Source: Saprospiraceae bacterium UBA7687
GTDB lineage: Bacteria > Bacteroidota > Bacteroidia > Chitinophagales > Saprospiraceae
NCBI GenBank assembly: GCA_002482845.1
Contig: DLGT01000113.1
Location: 1 to 13,586, forward strand
DNA length: 13,586 bases
Direction of reading: 5' to 3'
Numbering within the stretch: position 1 is the first letter of the stretch; every line of letters starts with the position of its first letter. The notes beneath the pieces were generated by a model. It searched no databases and was not told the origin of the DNA. It saw only the letters and a program-made list of their open reading frames with translations. Made by a program: the position numbers and the translations under genes. Shown here one piece after another: positions 1 through 5,131 of this stretch.

Positions 1-201
1 AAATAGTAGCAATAGACCCAAATCTAATAAAATAGTTATTAATTATTTTAAATAATAATATCCTTGTCATTATCAGATGACATCAATGAAAGGATGTCAA
101 TGGTTATTGAAAATCTGACCTATTGGAGCATTAGTTACGATTCGTTTAGCTACTTACTATATTGAACATTATGTTTATTCGTAGCATTTAAGCTTATTAT
201 G
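1..201. other. AT-rich stretch with no recognised gene
   Basis: I see no convincing reading frame here. The only structure is an imperfect hairpin around 61-96, where TCCTTGTCAT faces ATGAAAGGA with one bulged base. The stretch lies downstream of the small leftward reading frame at 212-352 and may be its 3' flank. Confidence 0.3.
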
Positions 202-223
202 CCCTTGCAAATCAATGATTAAC
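202..223. repeat. Near-repeat of the tRNA-Lys terminator sequence (possible attachment-site remnant)
   Basis: This 22-mer matches 7966-7987 at 19 of 22 positions, in the same orientation, and the first 13 bases (CCCTTGCAAATCA) are identical. The right-hand copy is the left arm and loop of the terminator hairpin next to tRNA-Lys. Here the right hairpin arm is missing, so this is a half site. A pair like this can be left by site-specific integration beside a tRNA gene, but no integrase is visible and chance is not excluded. It also overlaps the stop codon of the small reading frame at 212-352. Confidence 0.25.
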
Positions 224-352
224 GTCTTCCATCAATTGTTTAGCAAGTTTATTTGCATCTTCTGGTTTTATGATTTGAATCTTGTGACTTTCATCTGACC
301 GATTGCCCAATCTTTCATATATGAATGCGGCAAAATCATCATCTTCGGGCAT
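212..352 (-). CDS. Small acidic hypothetical protein (46 aa)
   Basis: Reading leftward from an ATG at 350-352 to a TGA at 212-214 gives 46 residues beginning MPEDDDFAAFIYERLG and ending KQLMEDVNH. The composition is protein-like: a charged, helix-prone chain with acidic ends, no membrane segment and no cysteines. I do not recognise a family. A 13-codon leader frame (ATG at 393-395, TAA at 354-356) stops one base before this ATG, a geometry that would allow translational coupling. The nearest promoter-like box on this strand is far away (807-814). It may be a real small gene, the tail of a decayed one, or chance. Confidence 0.35.
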   Translation of the reverse strand: MPEDDDFAAFIYERLGNRSDESHKIQIIKPEDANKLAKQLMEDVNH

Positions 353-784
353 TTTAGATAATAACCTTATGATTATTCACAATTTCCACCATCATCCAGC
401 ACTCTTCTTTCCTTCACTCATTTCATTACACTCCCACGCCAGTGCCTTACGTTCCCATTGCATTCCATTCACTCATACACTCAGAGAGCTTCCGTCATAC
501 ACCATTGAGAAAGATTACGTTTTTGCATAAGTATCTCCGTCACGCCATTTCACTCAAGGCTAACGCAAGTTTGCAACTTGTGCTCTATATATTCCATTCC
601 GTAAGCAGCTATGATTTTAATGGGTACCGAAATTCATTTCGGTATAAAATGTAATCTGCCTTTTATAAAGATCAGAATCATACCCTTACTCCATTCCATA
701 CCTTCAATTCGTTTCATTCTGTTCCATCGATACCCATACATTATGCATGATTTTTGGGTCCCATTTCCATTAGTATGTAGGTTA
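353..784. other. Gene-poor stretch with short inverted repeats
   Basis: No credible protein gene is seen on either strand; the frames here are short, overlapping and low-complexity. Two perfect hairpins are visible: CAAGTT-TGC-AACTTG (566-580) and TACCGAAA-TTCA-TTTCGGTA (625-644). The 7-mer at 620-626 (ATGGGTA) is the reverse complement of 731-737. Read leftward, there is a run of very short ATG-to-stop frames before the small gene at 212-352. The stretch resembles the structured region to its right and may be its 3' continuation. Confidence 0.3.
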
Positions 785-953
785 AAATATATCACGTATC
801 ATGTAGCAAAGGTACAGGGATGCATCTGACACAAGAAGTACCGTTTCACTATATGTCACATATCTCCACACTTACAGGTAGTATATGATGCCATATTCCT
901 TCTTTTAGTCAGATCCACCCTGTGATCACGGCACCATGATACGAGATATATTT
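785..953 (-). ncRNA. Candidate structured RNA domain with three nested stems
   Basis: Three stems nest inside one another. 785-803 pairs with 935-953 (19 positions, one mismatch at 794/944). 814-819 pairs with 918-923, and 824-830 with 908-914, with a small internal loop between them. 833-838 pairs with 899-904. The centre contains the 21-mer 836-856 and the 11-mer 891-901, both of which recur inside the hairpin at 1509-1585, which links this domain to the larger structure on the right. The strand is inferred by analogy with that region; no G-U evidence decides it here. CAAAGGTA at 807-814 would read as a leftward promoter box but lies within the fold, so its role is unclear. It could also act as a DNA hairpin. 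Confidence 0.4.
836..856. repeat. 21-bp direct repeat, copy 1 (copy 2 at 1531-1551)
   Basis: The sequence AAGTACCGTTTCACTATATG plus one further T is identical in both copies. In both places it is followed by the 11-mer CCATATTCCTT (891-901 and 1553-1563). The gap between the two motifs is 34 bases here but one base in copy 2. The extra bases here are bounded by TATATG on both sides, as if inserted or deleted by slippage. Both copies sit in the interior of larger hairpins. Confidence 0.85.
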
Positions 954-1108
954 AAGAGACAGTACTTCGGCTGGTGGCTAGTTTGTTCTCGAGTGGCTTC
1001 TACTTCAGTGAGTGTTGAGTTCGGTAAGTTACCTTATGATTTAGTATGTATTCAGTGTTTTGGGTACAGGTTTTTCATTAGTCAGTTACCATTTTAGTTC
1101 AGTGTTTT

Positions 1109-1339
1109 TCAGTAGCTCTCAGTGATGGGGGCTTTTTTTATATCCGCATTATTCTCCTCCATCCATTGAACCAACAACCATTTATTTACCCACCTAATTA
1201 TAAAACATCTCATTAAATCAAGAATTCCCCAACTCTTATTTTGCCTATACTCAATGCCTAACTTCATAAGCTGTGTGCAAAGCACTTCTTTATTTGTCGG
1301 GCGCTTGCTCCTTTCAGTCCGCTGCGTTCGCCCTTTCAC
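1109..1339 (-). CDS. Possible small basic hypothetical protein (76 aa), GTG start
   Basis: A GTG at 1337-1339 follows an in-frame stop closely and opens a 76-residue frame. The first 20 residues are rich in Arg, Lys and Thr. The middle (KLGIEYRQNKSWGILDLMR) looks helical, followed by a Trp-rich patch (RWVNKWLLVQW). An internal ATG would give a shorter form of about 52 residues. I do not recognise a family. Its end overlaps a rightward terminator and it lies immediately downstream of the structured region at 1352-1999. It may be an open frame embedded in an RNA locus, or spurious. Confidence 0.25.
   Translation of the reverse strand: MKGRTQRTERSKRPTNKEVLCTQLMKLGIEYRQNKSWGILDLMRCFIIRWVNKWLLVQWMEENNADIKKAPITESY
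1114..1139 (+). terminator. Rho-independent-like terminator, rightward
   Basis: AGCTCTC (1114-1120) can pair with GGGGGCT (1127-1133), using two T-G wobbles, around the loop AGTGAT, followed by seven Ts (1133-1139). The roughly 155 bases before it (about 960-1113) are T-rich and hold no protein gene, so any transcript ending here would be a short RNA. The hairpin overlaps the 3' end of the leftward frame at 1109-1339. Confidence 0.4.
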
Positions 1340-1351
1340 AGGTTATATGGC

Positions 1352-1625
1352 ATACTGTCTCAGCCATAGACCAGAATGTTCCAGCCACTTGCTCTACTCA
1401 TAGCGCTTCATGTTCATAGAGTAACCTTAACTCCAAATCCTTACCCAATTGTACACTATGCCCATGAACGCTATTTTCAGCCTGACACCAAGTGGCTTTG
1501 ACGCAGTTACATAGTATCTACCATATAGACAAGTACCGTTTCACTATATGTACCATATTCCTTGTCATTATGTTAGATACTATGTGTAGTCATGCTTACA
1601 TTCTGGCGGCTATGGCTGGCAGTAT
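1352..1625 (-). other. Closed multibranch domain of the candidate RNA
   Basis: The closing helix has three perfect segments: 1352-1357/1620-1625 (6 bp), 1361-1369/1610-1618 (9 bp) and 1371-1379/1598-1606 (9 bp). They are separated by 3x1 and 1x3 internal loops. Inside lie two arms. Arm one has 1383-1391/1489-1497 (9 bp), 1400-1412/1463-1474 (12 bp with one bulge) and 1415-1419/1456-1460. Arm two has 1509-1520/1574-1585 (12 bp perfect) and 1522-1528/1544-1550. The arms start a few bases inside the closing helix, as in a three-way junction. Arm two contains the second copies of the repeats also found at 836-901. Confidence 0.55.
1531..1551. repeat. 21-bp direct repeat, copy 2 (copy 1 at 836-856)
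   Basis: Identical to 836-856 over 21 bases and followed after one base by the shared 11-mer at 1553-1563. It occupies the interior of the hairpin 1509-1585, and part of it (1544-1550) forms the inner stem with 1522-1528. Confidence 0.85.
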
Positions 1626-1629
1626 TTTC

Positions 1630-1725
1630 GCTGCTACCCGTATCTGTGCCATCGCATCCACACCATGTATCCTTTCAGGAGCATTGCATTTACATCATGT
1701 GTATGCATGGCACATCTACCGCAGC
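1630..1725 (-). other. Long imperfect hairpin of the candidate RNA
   Basis: 1645-1669 pairs with 1691-1714 at 21 Watson-Crick positions plus 1663/1697, which is G-U only on the minus strand. There is one bulged base (1653) and two mismatches. The tip holds TCCT-TTC-AGGA. An outer 5-bp stem, GCTGC (1630-1634) with GCAGC (1721-1725), encloses an asymmetric loop. The His/Cys-rich open frame crossing this region follows from the hairpin sequence and is not convincing as protein. Confidence 0.5.
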
Positions 1726-1742
1726 TCATTTTACTTGTTTTT

Positions 1743-1830
1743 GGGGGCAGCCATGTGGGTGCATCTAGTATGTACAGCCACATTCGTACCTCACATTACT
1801 CCTGTACACACTATCTGCACCGCTGCCCCC
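1743..1830 (-). other. GC-rich long hairpin with tandem G-A pairs on the minus strand
   Basis: GGGGGCAGC (1743-1751) pairs perfectly with GCTGCCCCC (1822-1830). After a 6-base bulge, 1758-1777 pairs with 1802-1821 at 17 of 20 positions. Of the three exceptions, 1770/1809 becomes G-U on the minus strand, and 1764-1765/1814-1815 become tandem 5'-GA-3' facing 5'-GA-3', a common stabilising RNA motif. The loop contains TTCGTACCTCACA (1783-1795), which recurs at 1922-1934. The 10-mer TTACTTGTTT flanks the hairpin on both sides (1731-1740, 1840-1849). Confidence 0.55.
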
Positions 1831-1854
1831 TGTCAAATCTTACTTGTTTATTTT

Positions 1855-1889
1855 ACCACCTCTGGTGGTATGTTTTTTATGGCATAGTC
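1855..1889. repeat. Repeated hairpin module, copy 1
   Basis: ACCACC-TCT-GGTGGT (1855-1869) is followed by one base, TGTTTT, five bases and GCAT. The same layout occurs at 1985-2014 with ACCACT-TCT-AGTGGT. The innermost base pair changed from C-G to T-A, a compensatory change that keeps the stem. Read rightward, the T-run makes it look like a terminator; read leftward, it would lie inside the candidate RNA. An adjacent small stem, 1881-1886/1903-1908, pairs fully only on the minus strand. Confidence 0.6.
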
Positions 1890-1984
1890 AAGCTCAAGGC
1901 TGTATACCCTGAATCCCTGTGTTCGTACCTCACAACTTCTTAACCGAGCCTAAAGGCATCGGAGAAAATCCACTCCCTGTTTCC

Positions 1985-2014
1985 ACCACTTCTAGTGGTC
2001 TGTTTTCAGTTGCA
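1985..2014. repeat. Repeated hairpin module, copy 2
   Basis: ACCACT-TCT-AGTGGT (1985-1999), one base, TGTTTT, five bases and GCAT match the module at 1855 in order and spacing. Each copy is preceded at about 60-75 bases by the 13-mer TTCGTACCTCACA (1783-1795 and 1922-1934), so the whole unit appears to be an old, diverged tandem duplication. Between the 13-mer and this hairpin is a second small stem-loop, CCGAGCC-TAAA-GGC-A-TCGG (1944-1962). Confidence 0.6.
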
Positions 2015-2287
2015 TTAATAAAGTCCAGTTAAGCCTTACGATTTTTTTAACATTCTTACAGAAAATATTAACTCATTAATAAATTACCTTTTATATTTGT
2101 CCTTGAAAGGCATAAATACATCTATAAACAAACGTTTCACAATCGTTCAAAAACAAATATTATTACCAAACTTTCGTATTTAGTTAGAATTTAATATTTA
2201 TCATAAATCAACAAGTTAGAAAATGATTTTTTGAAAATGGAATTTCATCTATCTCACAGTTAGTTAACATAAATGAAATAAAAAAAA
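2015..2287. other. AT-rich upstream region of the DUF4393 gene
   Basis: No gene is seen. On the rightward strand TATATTTG at 2092-2099 fits the Bacteroidota TAnnTTTG box, but no TTG lies at the usual upstream distance and the leader would be about 180 bases, so it is only a weak promoter candidate for the gene at 2288. No convincing leftward box for the structured RNA was found here; TAATATTTG (minus strand, near 2155-2163) has one base too many between its halves. Confidence 0.25.
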
Positions 2288-3046
2288 ATGTCAAATATAA
2301 AATTAATACCTGAAGAATTACTTTTGGAAATTTACAGAGATTTAGCCAAACCAGGAGTACAACAAGTTGGAAAAGCATTAGAAGGTATTCTAAGTGTAGT
2401 AAACTTTGCTTCAATTCCATTTAAACTTATTGATCAAAAAGGATCTATCTGGCTGGAACATAATTTAGATAAATATAGAGAAAAAATGTCTCAAATTGAT
2501 CTTGAAACAGTTCAACATGTTATTCCAGAAATTGCAGTTCCAGTAATTGAAAAAATGGCATATACAACATGTTCAGAATTAGGTGACATGTTTGCAAATC
2601 TTTTAAAAAATGCTTCGATTGCCGATGGAACCGATAAGGCTCATCCAATTTTTGTAAATATTATTGCGTCAATTTCACGAGATGAAGCTATAATTTTGGA
2701 AGATATTCATAAAAGTAATAGATCAATTCCTTCGTTATTTCTTACAAGAACATATCCTAATAAAGTATGGAATACTCCATTAACAACTTTCACACATTAT
2801 AACTGTGACGATCGATTAAGTTTTCCTAAAAATGACGAATTTTATTTTAACAATTTGGAGAACTTAGGATTAGTATATAAATCAAATGCATATCTATCTG
2901 GTTCTACATATGATCAACTCGAAGGAGAAATTCAAATCGTAATAAAATCTATAAAAGAGAATAAGGGTGAAACATATAAAACATCAAAAAAACATATAGG
3001 TGTATCTGCATTGGGGCGACTTTTTTTGAAGGCAGTATTCGAATGA
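2288..3046 (+). CDS. DUF4393 / Abi-alpha family protein
   Basis: This 252-residue soluble protein carries the DUF4393 (Abi-alpha) signature in its first 150 residues: DLAKPGVQQVGKALEGIL (about 18-36), a following segment ending in a charged helix, then IPEIAVPVIEKMAYT, ELGDMFANLLKNAS and AHPIFVNIIASISRDEAIILE. Family members are linked to abortive infection and are found in phage-defence neighbourhoods; the molecular activity is not established to my knowledge. The C-terminal 100 residues are less conserved and may be the variable sensor or effector part. There is no signal peptide or clear membrane helix. The ATG follows a run of A without a Shine-Dalgarno sequence, as usual in Bacteroidota. 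The HEPN-like gene follows in the same direction after 99 bases. The gene is AT-rich, and DUF4393 membership is a confident call from motif recall. Confidence 0.8.
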   Translation: MSNIKLIPEELLLEIYRDLAKPGVQQVGKALEGILSVVNFASIPFKLIDQKGSIWLEHNLDKYREKMSQIDLETVQHVIPEIAVPVIEKMAYTTCSELGDMFANLLKNASIADGTDKAHPIFVNIIASISRDEAIILEDIHKSNRSIPSLFLTRTYPNKVWNTPLTTFTHYNCDDRLSFPKNDEFYFNNLENLGLVYKSNAYLSGSTYDQLEGEIQIVIKSIKENKGETYKTSKKHIGVSALGRLFLKAVFE

Positions 3047-3103
3047 ACACAATCACTAACAACGGCTATACCTATAGATTCGCTATCGGTTCATCCTTAA
3101 CAT

Positions 3104-3113
3104 AGTCTAGACT
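3104..3113. promoter_or_regulatory. 10-bp palindrome between the two defence-like genes
   Basis: AGTCTAGACT is a perfect palindrome in the 99-base gap, 33 bases before the next ATG. CGGTT (3087-3091) is also complementary to AACCG just before that start codon, which could hide the start in a leader fold. It may be an operator or part of a leader structure; no promoter box was recognised in the gap. Confidence 0.2.
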
Positions 3114-3145
3114 TTATCTGTCATTTTAGCTAAACCGAAATAAAA

Positions 3146-4051
3146 ATGGAGTATACATTATTACGTACCAATATAGACGGAACACCTTGTCCAGAATGTA
3201 AAGCTATTTCATTTGAAATAAATCTTTCTCATCTATTGAATTATTTTTCTAAGATAGAAATGAAATGTAGTAAGTGTCAAACTGAATTGGATTGGTGGGC
3301 ACTTTTATTGCGACATTTTGATTGGGGTTTTCCATCTTATTTATATGCCATAGTTGGTGGTTTGCAGACGAGTTTAATGATTCATATGAAACCAAATGAA
3401 AACTATGAATTAGATTTGTTAAAAATTGGTATCCCAAAAGAGTCGAAAATTCTACAAGTTAGTTATACACCAAATGGCAACGGACTCTTTCCACTTCAGG
3501 TTCACGGCAACACACCTTACAGACATTTTATCCCACATAAAATAATACTATTTGGTAGACCATTTGGTGAACCTTCAGAAAAAACACCTGTAGCCGTAAG
3601 TATAAACTGGGTGTTACAAACTGAAAATAATGAACTTTGGGAAAATTTAGTTGAGTCGGTTGAAGCATTTTCAATTAATAATTTCCAAGCGTCAATTATT
3701 CCTGCTAACGTTGCAGTGGAAGCAAAATTGAATGAAATTATGGACGCTTATTTAAGCAAATATGCTTCTTCAAAACGAGTATCAGATTTTTTAGTGAGTG
3801 GTGCAACGTATAGCCATCAGCTAAACATCCTCCTTCCGTTAATTTCGAATATTGAAAAATTTCCCAATTTACCGGACCATATCCGTGGTGGTTTAAACGA
3901 ACTTAGAGATTATCGTAACAAGATTGCACACAAAGGAACGACAGTAAAACAGCTTGACAAAAAGACAACTGGAAGACTTCTATGTTCTGCTTCATTTGCA
4001 TTAGGATATTTAACTTTATTAGAAAATAAGATAGAAAGCAACCACGTATAA
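3146..4051 (+). CDS. Zinc-ribbon protein with C-terminal HEPN-like domain
   Basis: This 301-residue protein begins with a likely zinc ribbon, Cys15-x2-Cys18 and Cys41-x2-Cys44, with Trp49/Trp50 just after. The middle (about 60-180) is an unrecognised, beta-rich, Pro/Gly-containing region. The C-terminal 100 residues are helical and contain ELRDYRNKIAHKG, where Arg257-Asn258 and His262 form the R-x4-H motif of HEPN domains. HEPN proteins are often metal-independent RNases in toxin-antitoxin and phage-defence systems, though many HEPN-like domains in Bacteroidota are non-catalytic. It follows the DUF4393 gene in the same direction, fitting a defence or toxin role. No partner antitoxin is visible. 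The HEPN assignment rests on one motif plus helical context, so RNase activity is inference. Confidence 0.6.
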   Translation: MEYTLLRTNIDGTPCPECKAISFEINLSHLLNYFSKIEMKCSKCQTELDWWALLLRHFDWGFPSYLYAIVGGLQTSLMIHMKPNENYELDLLKIGIPKESKILQVSYTPNGNGLFPLQVHGNTPYRHFIPHKIILFGRPFGEPSEKTPVAVSINWVLQTENNELWENLVESVEAFSINNFQASIIPANVAVEAKLNEIMDAYLSKYASSKRVSDFLVSGATYSHQLNILLPLISNIEKFPNLPDHIRGGLNELRDYRNKIAHKGTTVKQLDKKTTGRLLCSASFALGYLTLLENKIESNHV

Positions 4052-4172
4052 CAATACACTGAAATGAAAAACTATCTATGGCTATGTCCTTCGCTAGTGT
4101 GAAACCGTTCATAGTAGCTACACACATCATCACCATTTGCATTATCGATACAGAATATTCCAATAATAATCA
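4052..4172. other. Short gap after the HEPN-like gene
   Basis: No gene is seen. Small inverted repeats are present (ACACT near 4056 with AGTGT near 4096, CTATG with CATAG), but no T-run terminator. Part of it (TTCGCTA, then CCGTTCAT) loosely resembles the gap after the DUF4393 gene (TTCGCTAT then CGGTTCAT), possibly a shared 3' element. Confidence 0.2.
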
Positions 4173-4350
4173 AAATAAAAACCGACCAGCAAAGATAATC
4201 CTTCCCTAGCTTTGTAAAGATCAAGCCTTGCAGGTTTCGGTGCAAAATATGGTTTGGTATCAGTGCAAGGCTTTATTCCTGTATATTTTACACCGAAAAT
4301 CTTGACAAAGCTGCCTCCCCTCATTTTTTGCTGCTTATCGGTTTTTATTT
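4173..4350 (-). ncRNA. 178-bp inverted-repeat element with two interleaved internal stems
   Basis: Collinear outer stems are 4173-4185/4338-4350 (13 bp perfect), 4188-4193/4327-4332 (6 bp) and, after symmetrical 14-base loops that are both pyrimidine-rich on the plus strand, 4208-4221/4299-4312 (13 of 14). Inside, stem B (4223-4232/4264-4273, 10 bp perfect) and stem C (4235-4250/4283-4298, 15 of 16) interleave. With only two bases between B and C they probably cannot form fully together, so they look like alternative folds. The single mismatch in C (4243/4290) is a G-U wobble on the minus strand, favouring leftward transcription. A leftward TAnnTTTG box lies at 4600-4607. A transfer origin, a recombination site, a switch RNA or a miniature mobile element are all possible. 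A 60-residue leftward frame crosses it but is probably incidental. Confidence 0.5.
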
Positions 4351-4394
4351 ATGATATGTCATGTTTTGGGGTCACCAGTCACCCGAAAAACGCA

Positions 4395-4457
4395 ACTAGT
4401 ATCAAGTATCACTAGTATCAAATGTCTGTGAAAAAAACTTGATGATACCTTGATACC
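4395..4457. repeat. Iteron-like repeat cluster (GTATCAA / TTGATAC)
   Basis: ACTAGTATCAA occurs at 4395-4405 and 4411-4421, a 16-base period. The core GTATCAA then recurs inverted as TTGATAC (4450-4456), with an expanded form TTGATGATAC (4439-4448). Just upstream is a short direct repeat, GTCACCA/GTCACCC (4371-4384). Clusters like this serve as binding sites for replication initiators, partition proteins or repressors. It lies between the inverted-repeat element and the plasmid-type genes, fitting a mobile-element control region, but the binding protein is not encoded nearby. Confidence 0.5.
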
Positions 4458-4599
4458 TGTAAAAACTTGACATTAAGCTACCAACACTGAAAGTTCAAAA
4501 TTACTCAATTCCAAATCAAGAGATTACCCAATAAAATGATCACCAATAACCAGCTGCAGTTGTAAACCCGCCCGCTTTTTCTACCACACAAAACAGATA

Positions 4600-4607
4600 C
4601 AAAGTTA
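4600..4607 (-). promoter_or_regulatory. Possible leftward promoter box
   Basis: On the minus strand this reads TAACTTTG, matching TAnnTTTG, with no clear TTG at the usual upstream distance. Transcription from it would run through the repeat cluster 4395-4457 and the inverted-repeat element 4173-4350, consistent with the strand suggested by the wobble pair in that element. Confidence 0.3.
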
Positions 4608-4675
4608 GCTACGGGAATTGAAATATGTATGGTCCACTACGTTCTCCACCATACACTTATTCATTCCCTTACGCT
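4607..4675 (+). promoter_or_regulatory. Hairpin in the region upstream of the 4743 gene
   Basis: Stacked stems are AGC/GCT (4607-4609/4673-4675), GGGAAT/ATTCCC (4613-4618/4663-4668), GAA/TTC (4620-4622/4660-4662) and GTATGGT/ACCATAC (4627-4633/4648-4654), separated by small loops. GTATGGTC occurs again at about 4691-4698, downstream of the hairpin, and could pair with the ACCATAC arm instead, which would make an alternative fold. It may be a leader structure of the gene starting 68 bases later, or part of the same structured DNA as 4173-4457. Confidence 0.35.
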
Positions 4676-4742
4676 GTCAGGTATCCGTTAGTATGGTCTA
4701 GTTGGCTGTACACTTAGTTTTTCATTTTATATTCCTATTATT

Positions 4743-5060
4743 ATGAGTACAGTAGTTGCTTCTTTCCGTCGTTTTGATTATGGTTCTATATTTATGTCTT
4801 CCACTGTTTTTAGTGCTACTTGTGAGCATGTTCCGTTTGCGGAGTTTGTTCATTCTTGTGTTGAGCGTCATTTAGCTTGTGATTGGGGAGATTGTTGTAG
4901 TGATGACGTTGCTCTTAATGATGCTGCTTTTTTTGATGGTGGTCGTCTCTTCTCAGTTTATCTTATTCCTGCAGGGTTGTTTGCTTTGGAGAGTAAGATT
5001 TGTATCATCACAGAGTCTAGTAGGGAGTACACTACAGTTATCTTTCCATCAGATTATTAG
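4743..5060 (+). CDS. Plasmid/ICE-associated small protein of unknown function, copy 1
   Basis: This 105-residue soluble protein fits a family I know from plasmids and integrative conjugative elements, often labelled 'plasmid related protein'. The recognisable layout is a start near FDYGSIFMSS, a helix ending RHLACDWGD (Asp47-Trp48-Gly49-Asp50), a short acidic stretch with a conserved Asn-Asp, then GGRLFSVYLIP and KICIITESSREYTTVIFPSDY. The function is unknown. A strong terminator follows the stop by 13 bases, then a diverged paralogue. The ATG at 4743 is preceded by an AT-rich leader without Shine-Dalgarno. Codon use (many TTT, GGT, GTT and TGT) differs from the A-rich genes on either side, consistent with transfer. 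The family call is from recalled motifs. Confidence 0.65.
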   Translation: MSTVVASFRRFDYGSIFMSSTVFSATCEHVPFAEFVHSCVERHLACDWGDCCSDDVALNDAAFFDGGRLFSVYLIPAGLFALESKICIITESSREYTTVIFPSDY

Positions 5061-5072
5061 TCCATCATTAGG

Positions 5073-5106
5073 TAGTCCTGGGTAGTTTGCTCGGGACTAT
5101 TTTTTT
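5073..5106 (+). terminator. Rho-independent terminator after the 4743 gene
   Basis: TAGTCCTGGG (5073-5082) pairs with CTCGGGACTA (5090-5099), ten pairs including two G-T wobbles, around a seven-base loop, then seven Ts. It separates the two paralogues, so the second gene probably has its own promoter or depends on read-through. Confidence 0.8.
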
Positions 5107-5131
5107 ATTTCACCTATTTAATTTTATATGT

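Larger units (their letters stand above)
1352..1999 (-). ncRNA. Candidate large structured non-coding RNA (about 650 nt)
   Basis: A chain of long stems covers nearly the whole stretch: a closed multibranch domain (1352-1625), a long hairpin (1630-1725), a GC-rich hairpin (1743-1830), and smaller ones at 1855-1869, 1881-1908, 1944-1962 and 1985-1999. Strand choice rests on imperfect pairs. At 1770/1809, 1663/1697 and 1883/1906 the plus strand has A-C mismatches, while the minus strand has G-U wobbles. Internal loops are purine-rich on the minus strand, including tandem G-A at 1764-1765/1814-1815. The two copies of the 1855/1985 hairpin differ by a compensatory pair. I cannot assign it to a known RNA class, and no clear promoter or terminator bounds it. 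A DNA-level role (transfer or replication origin, protein-binding cruciforms) is the main alternative. Confidence 0.5.

Noticed and set aside
303..829. Three overlapping rightward open frames of 70-75 residues
   Set aside because: They overlap in different frames, are His/Ser/Phe-rich without protein-like pattern, and lie in pyrimidine-rich sequence with hairpins.
836..1563. CRISPR array
   Set aside because: Only two copies of the 21-mer, about 700 bases apart, with no regular spacers and no cas genes.
1492..1887. Rightward 131-residue frame with many Cys, His and Met residues
   Set aside because: It starts at GTG inside one stem and crosses several long hairpins; the mismatch pattern supports a leftward RNA, and the composition looks like a by-product of the repeats.
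785..1999. Group I or group II intron, RNase P RNA or tmRNA
   Set aside because: No domain V-like hairpin, no GTGYG-type intron start, and none of the conserved core motifs of those RNAs were seen.
3050..3145. Integron attC-like site after the DUF4393 gene (AACAACGG with CGGTT)
   Set aside because: The required RYYYAAC and GTTRRRY boxes are not met and the arms do not pair over enough length.
4142..4324. Leftward 60-residue frame across the inverted-repeat element
   Set aside because: Most of it is made of the paired arms, so the frame is likely incidental. It is plausible enough that conservation should be checked before dismissing it fully.
5087..5131. Upstream TTG start for the second paralogue
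   Set aside because: It lies inside the terminator hairpin and T-run of the preceding gene; the ATG at 5132 fits the family start.
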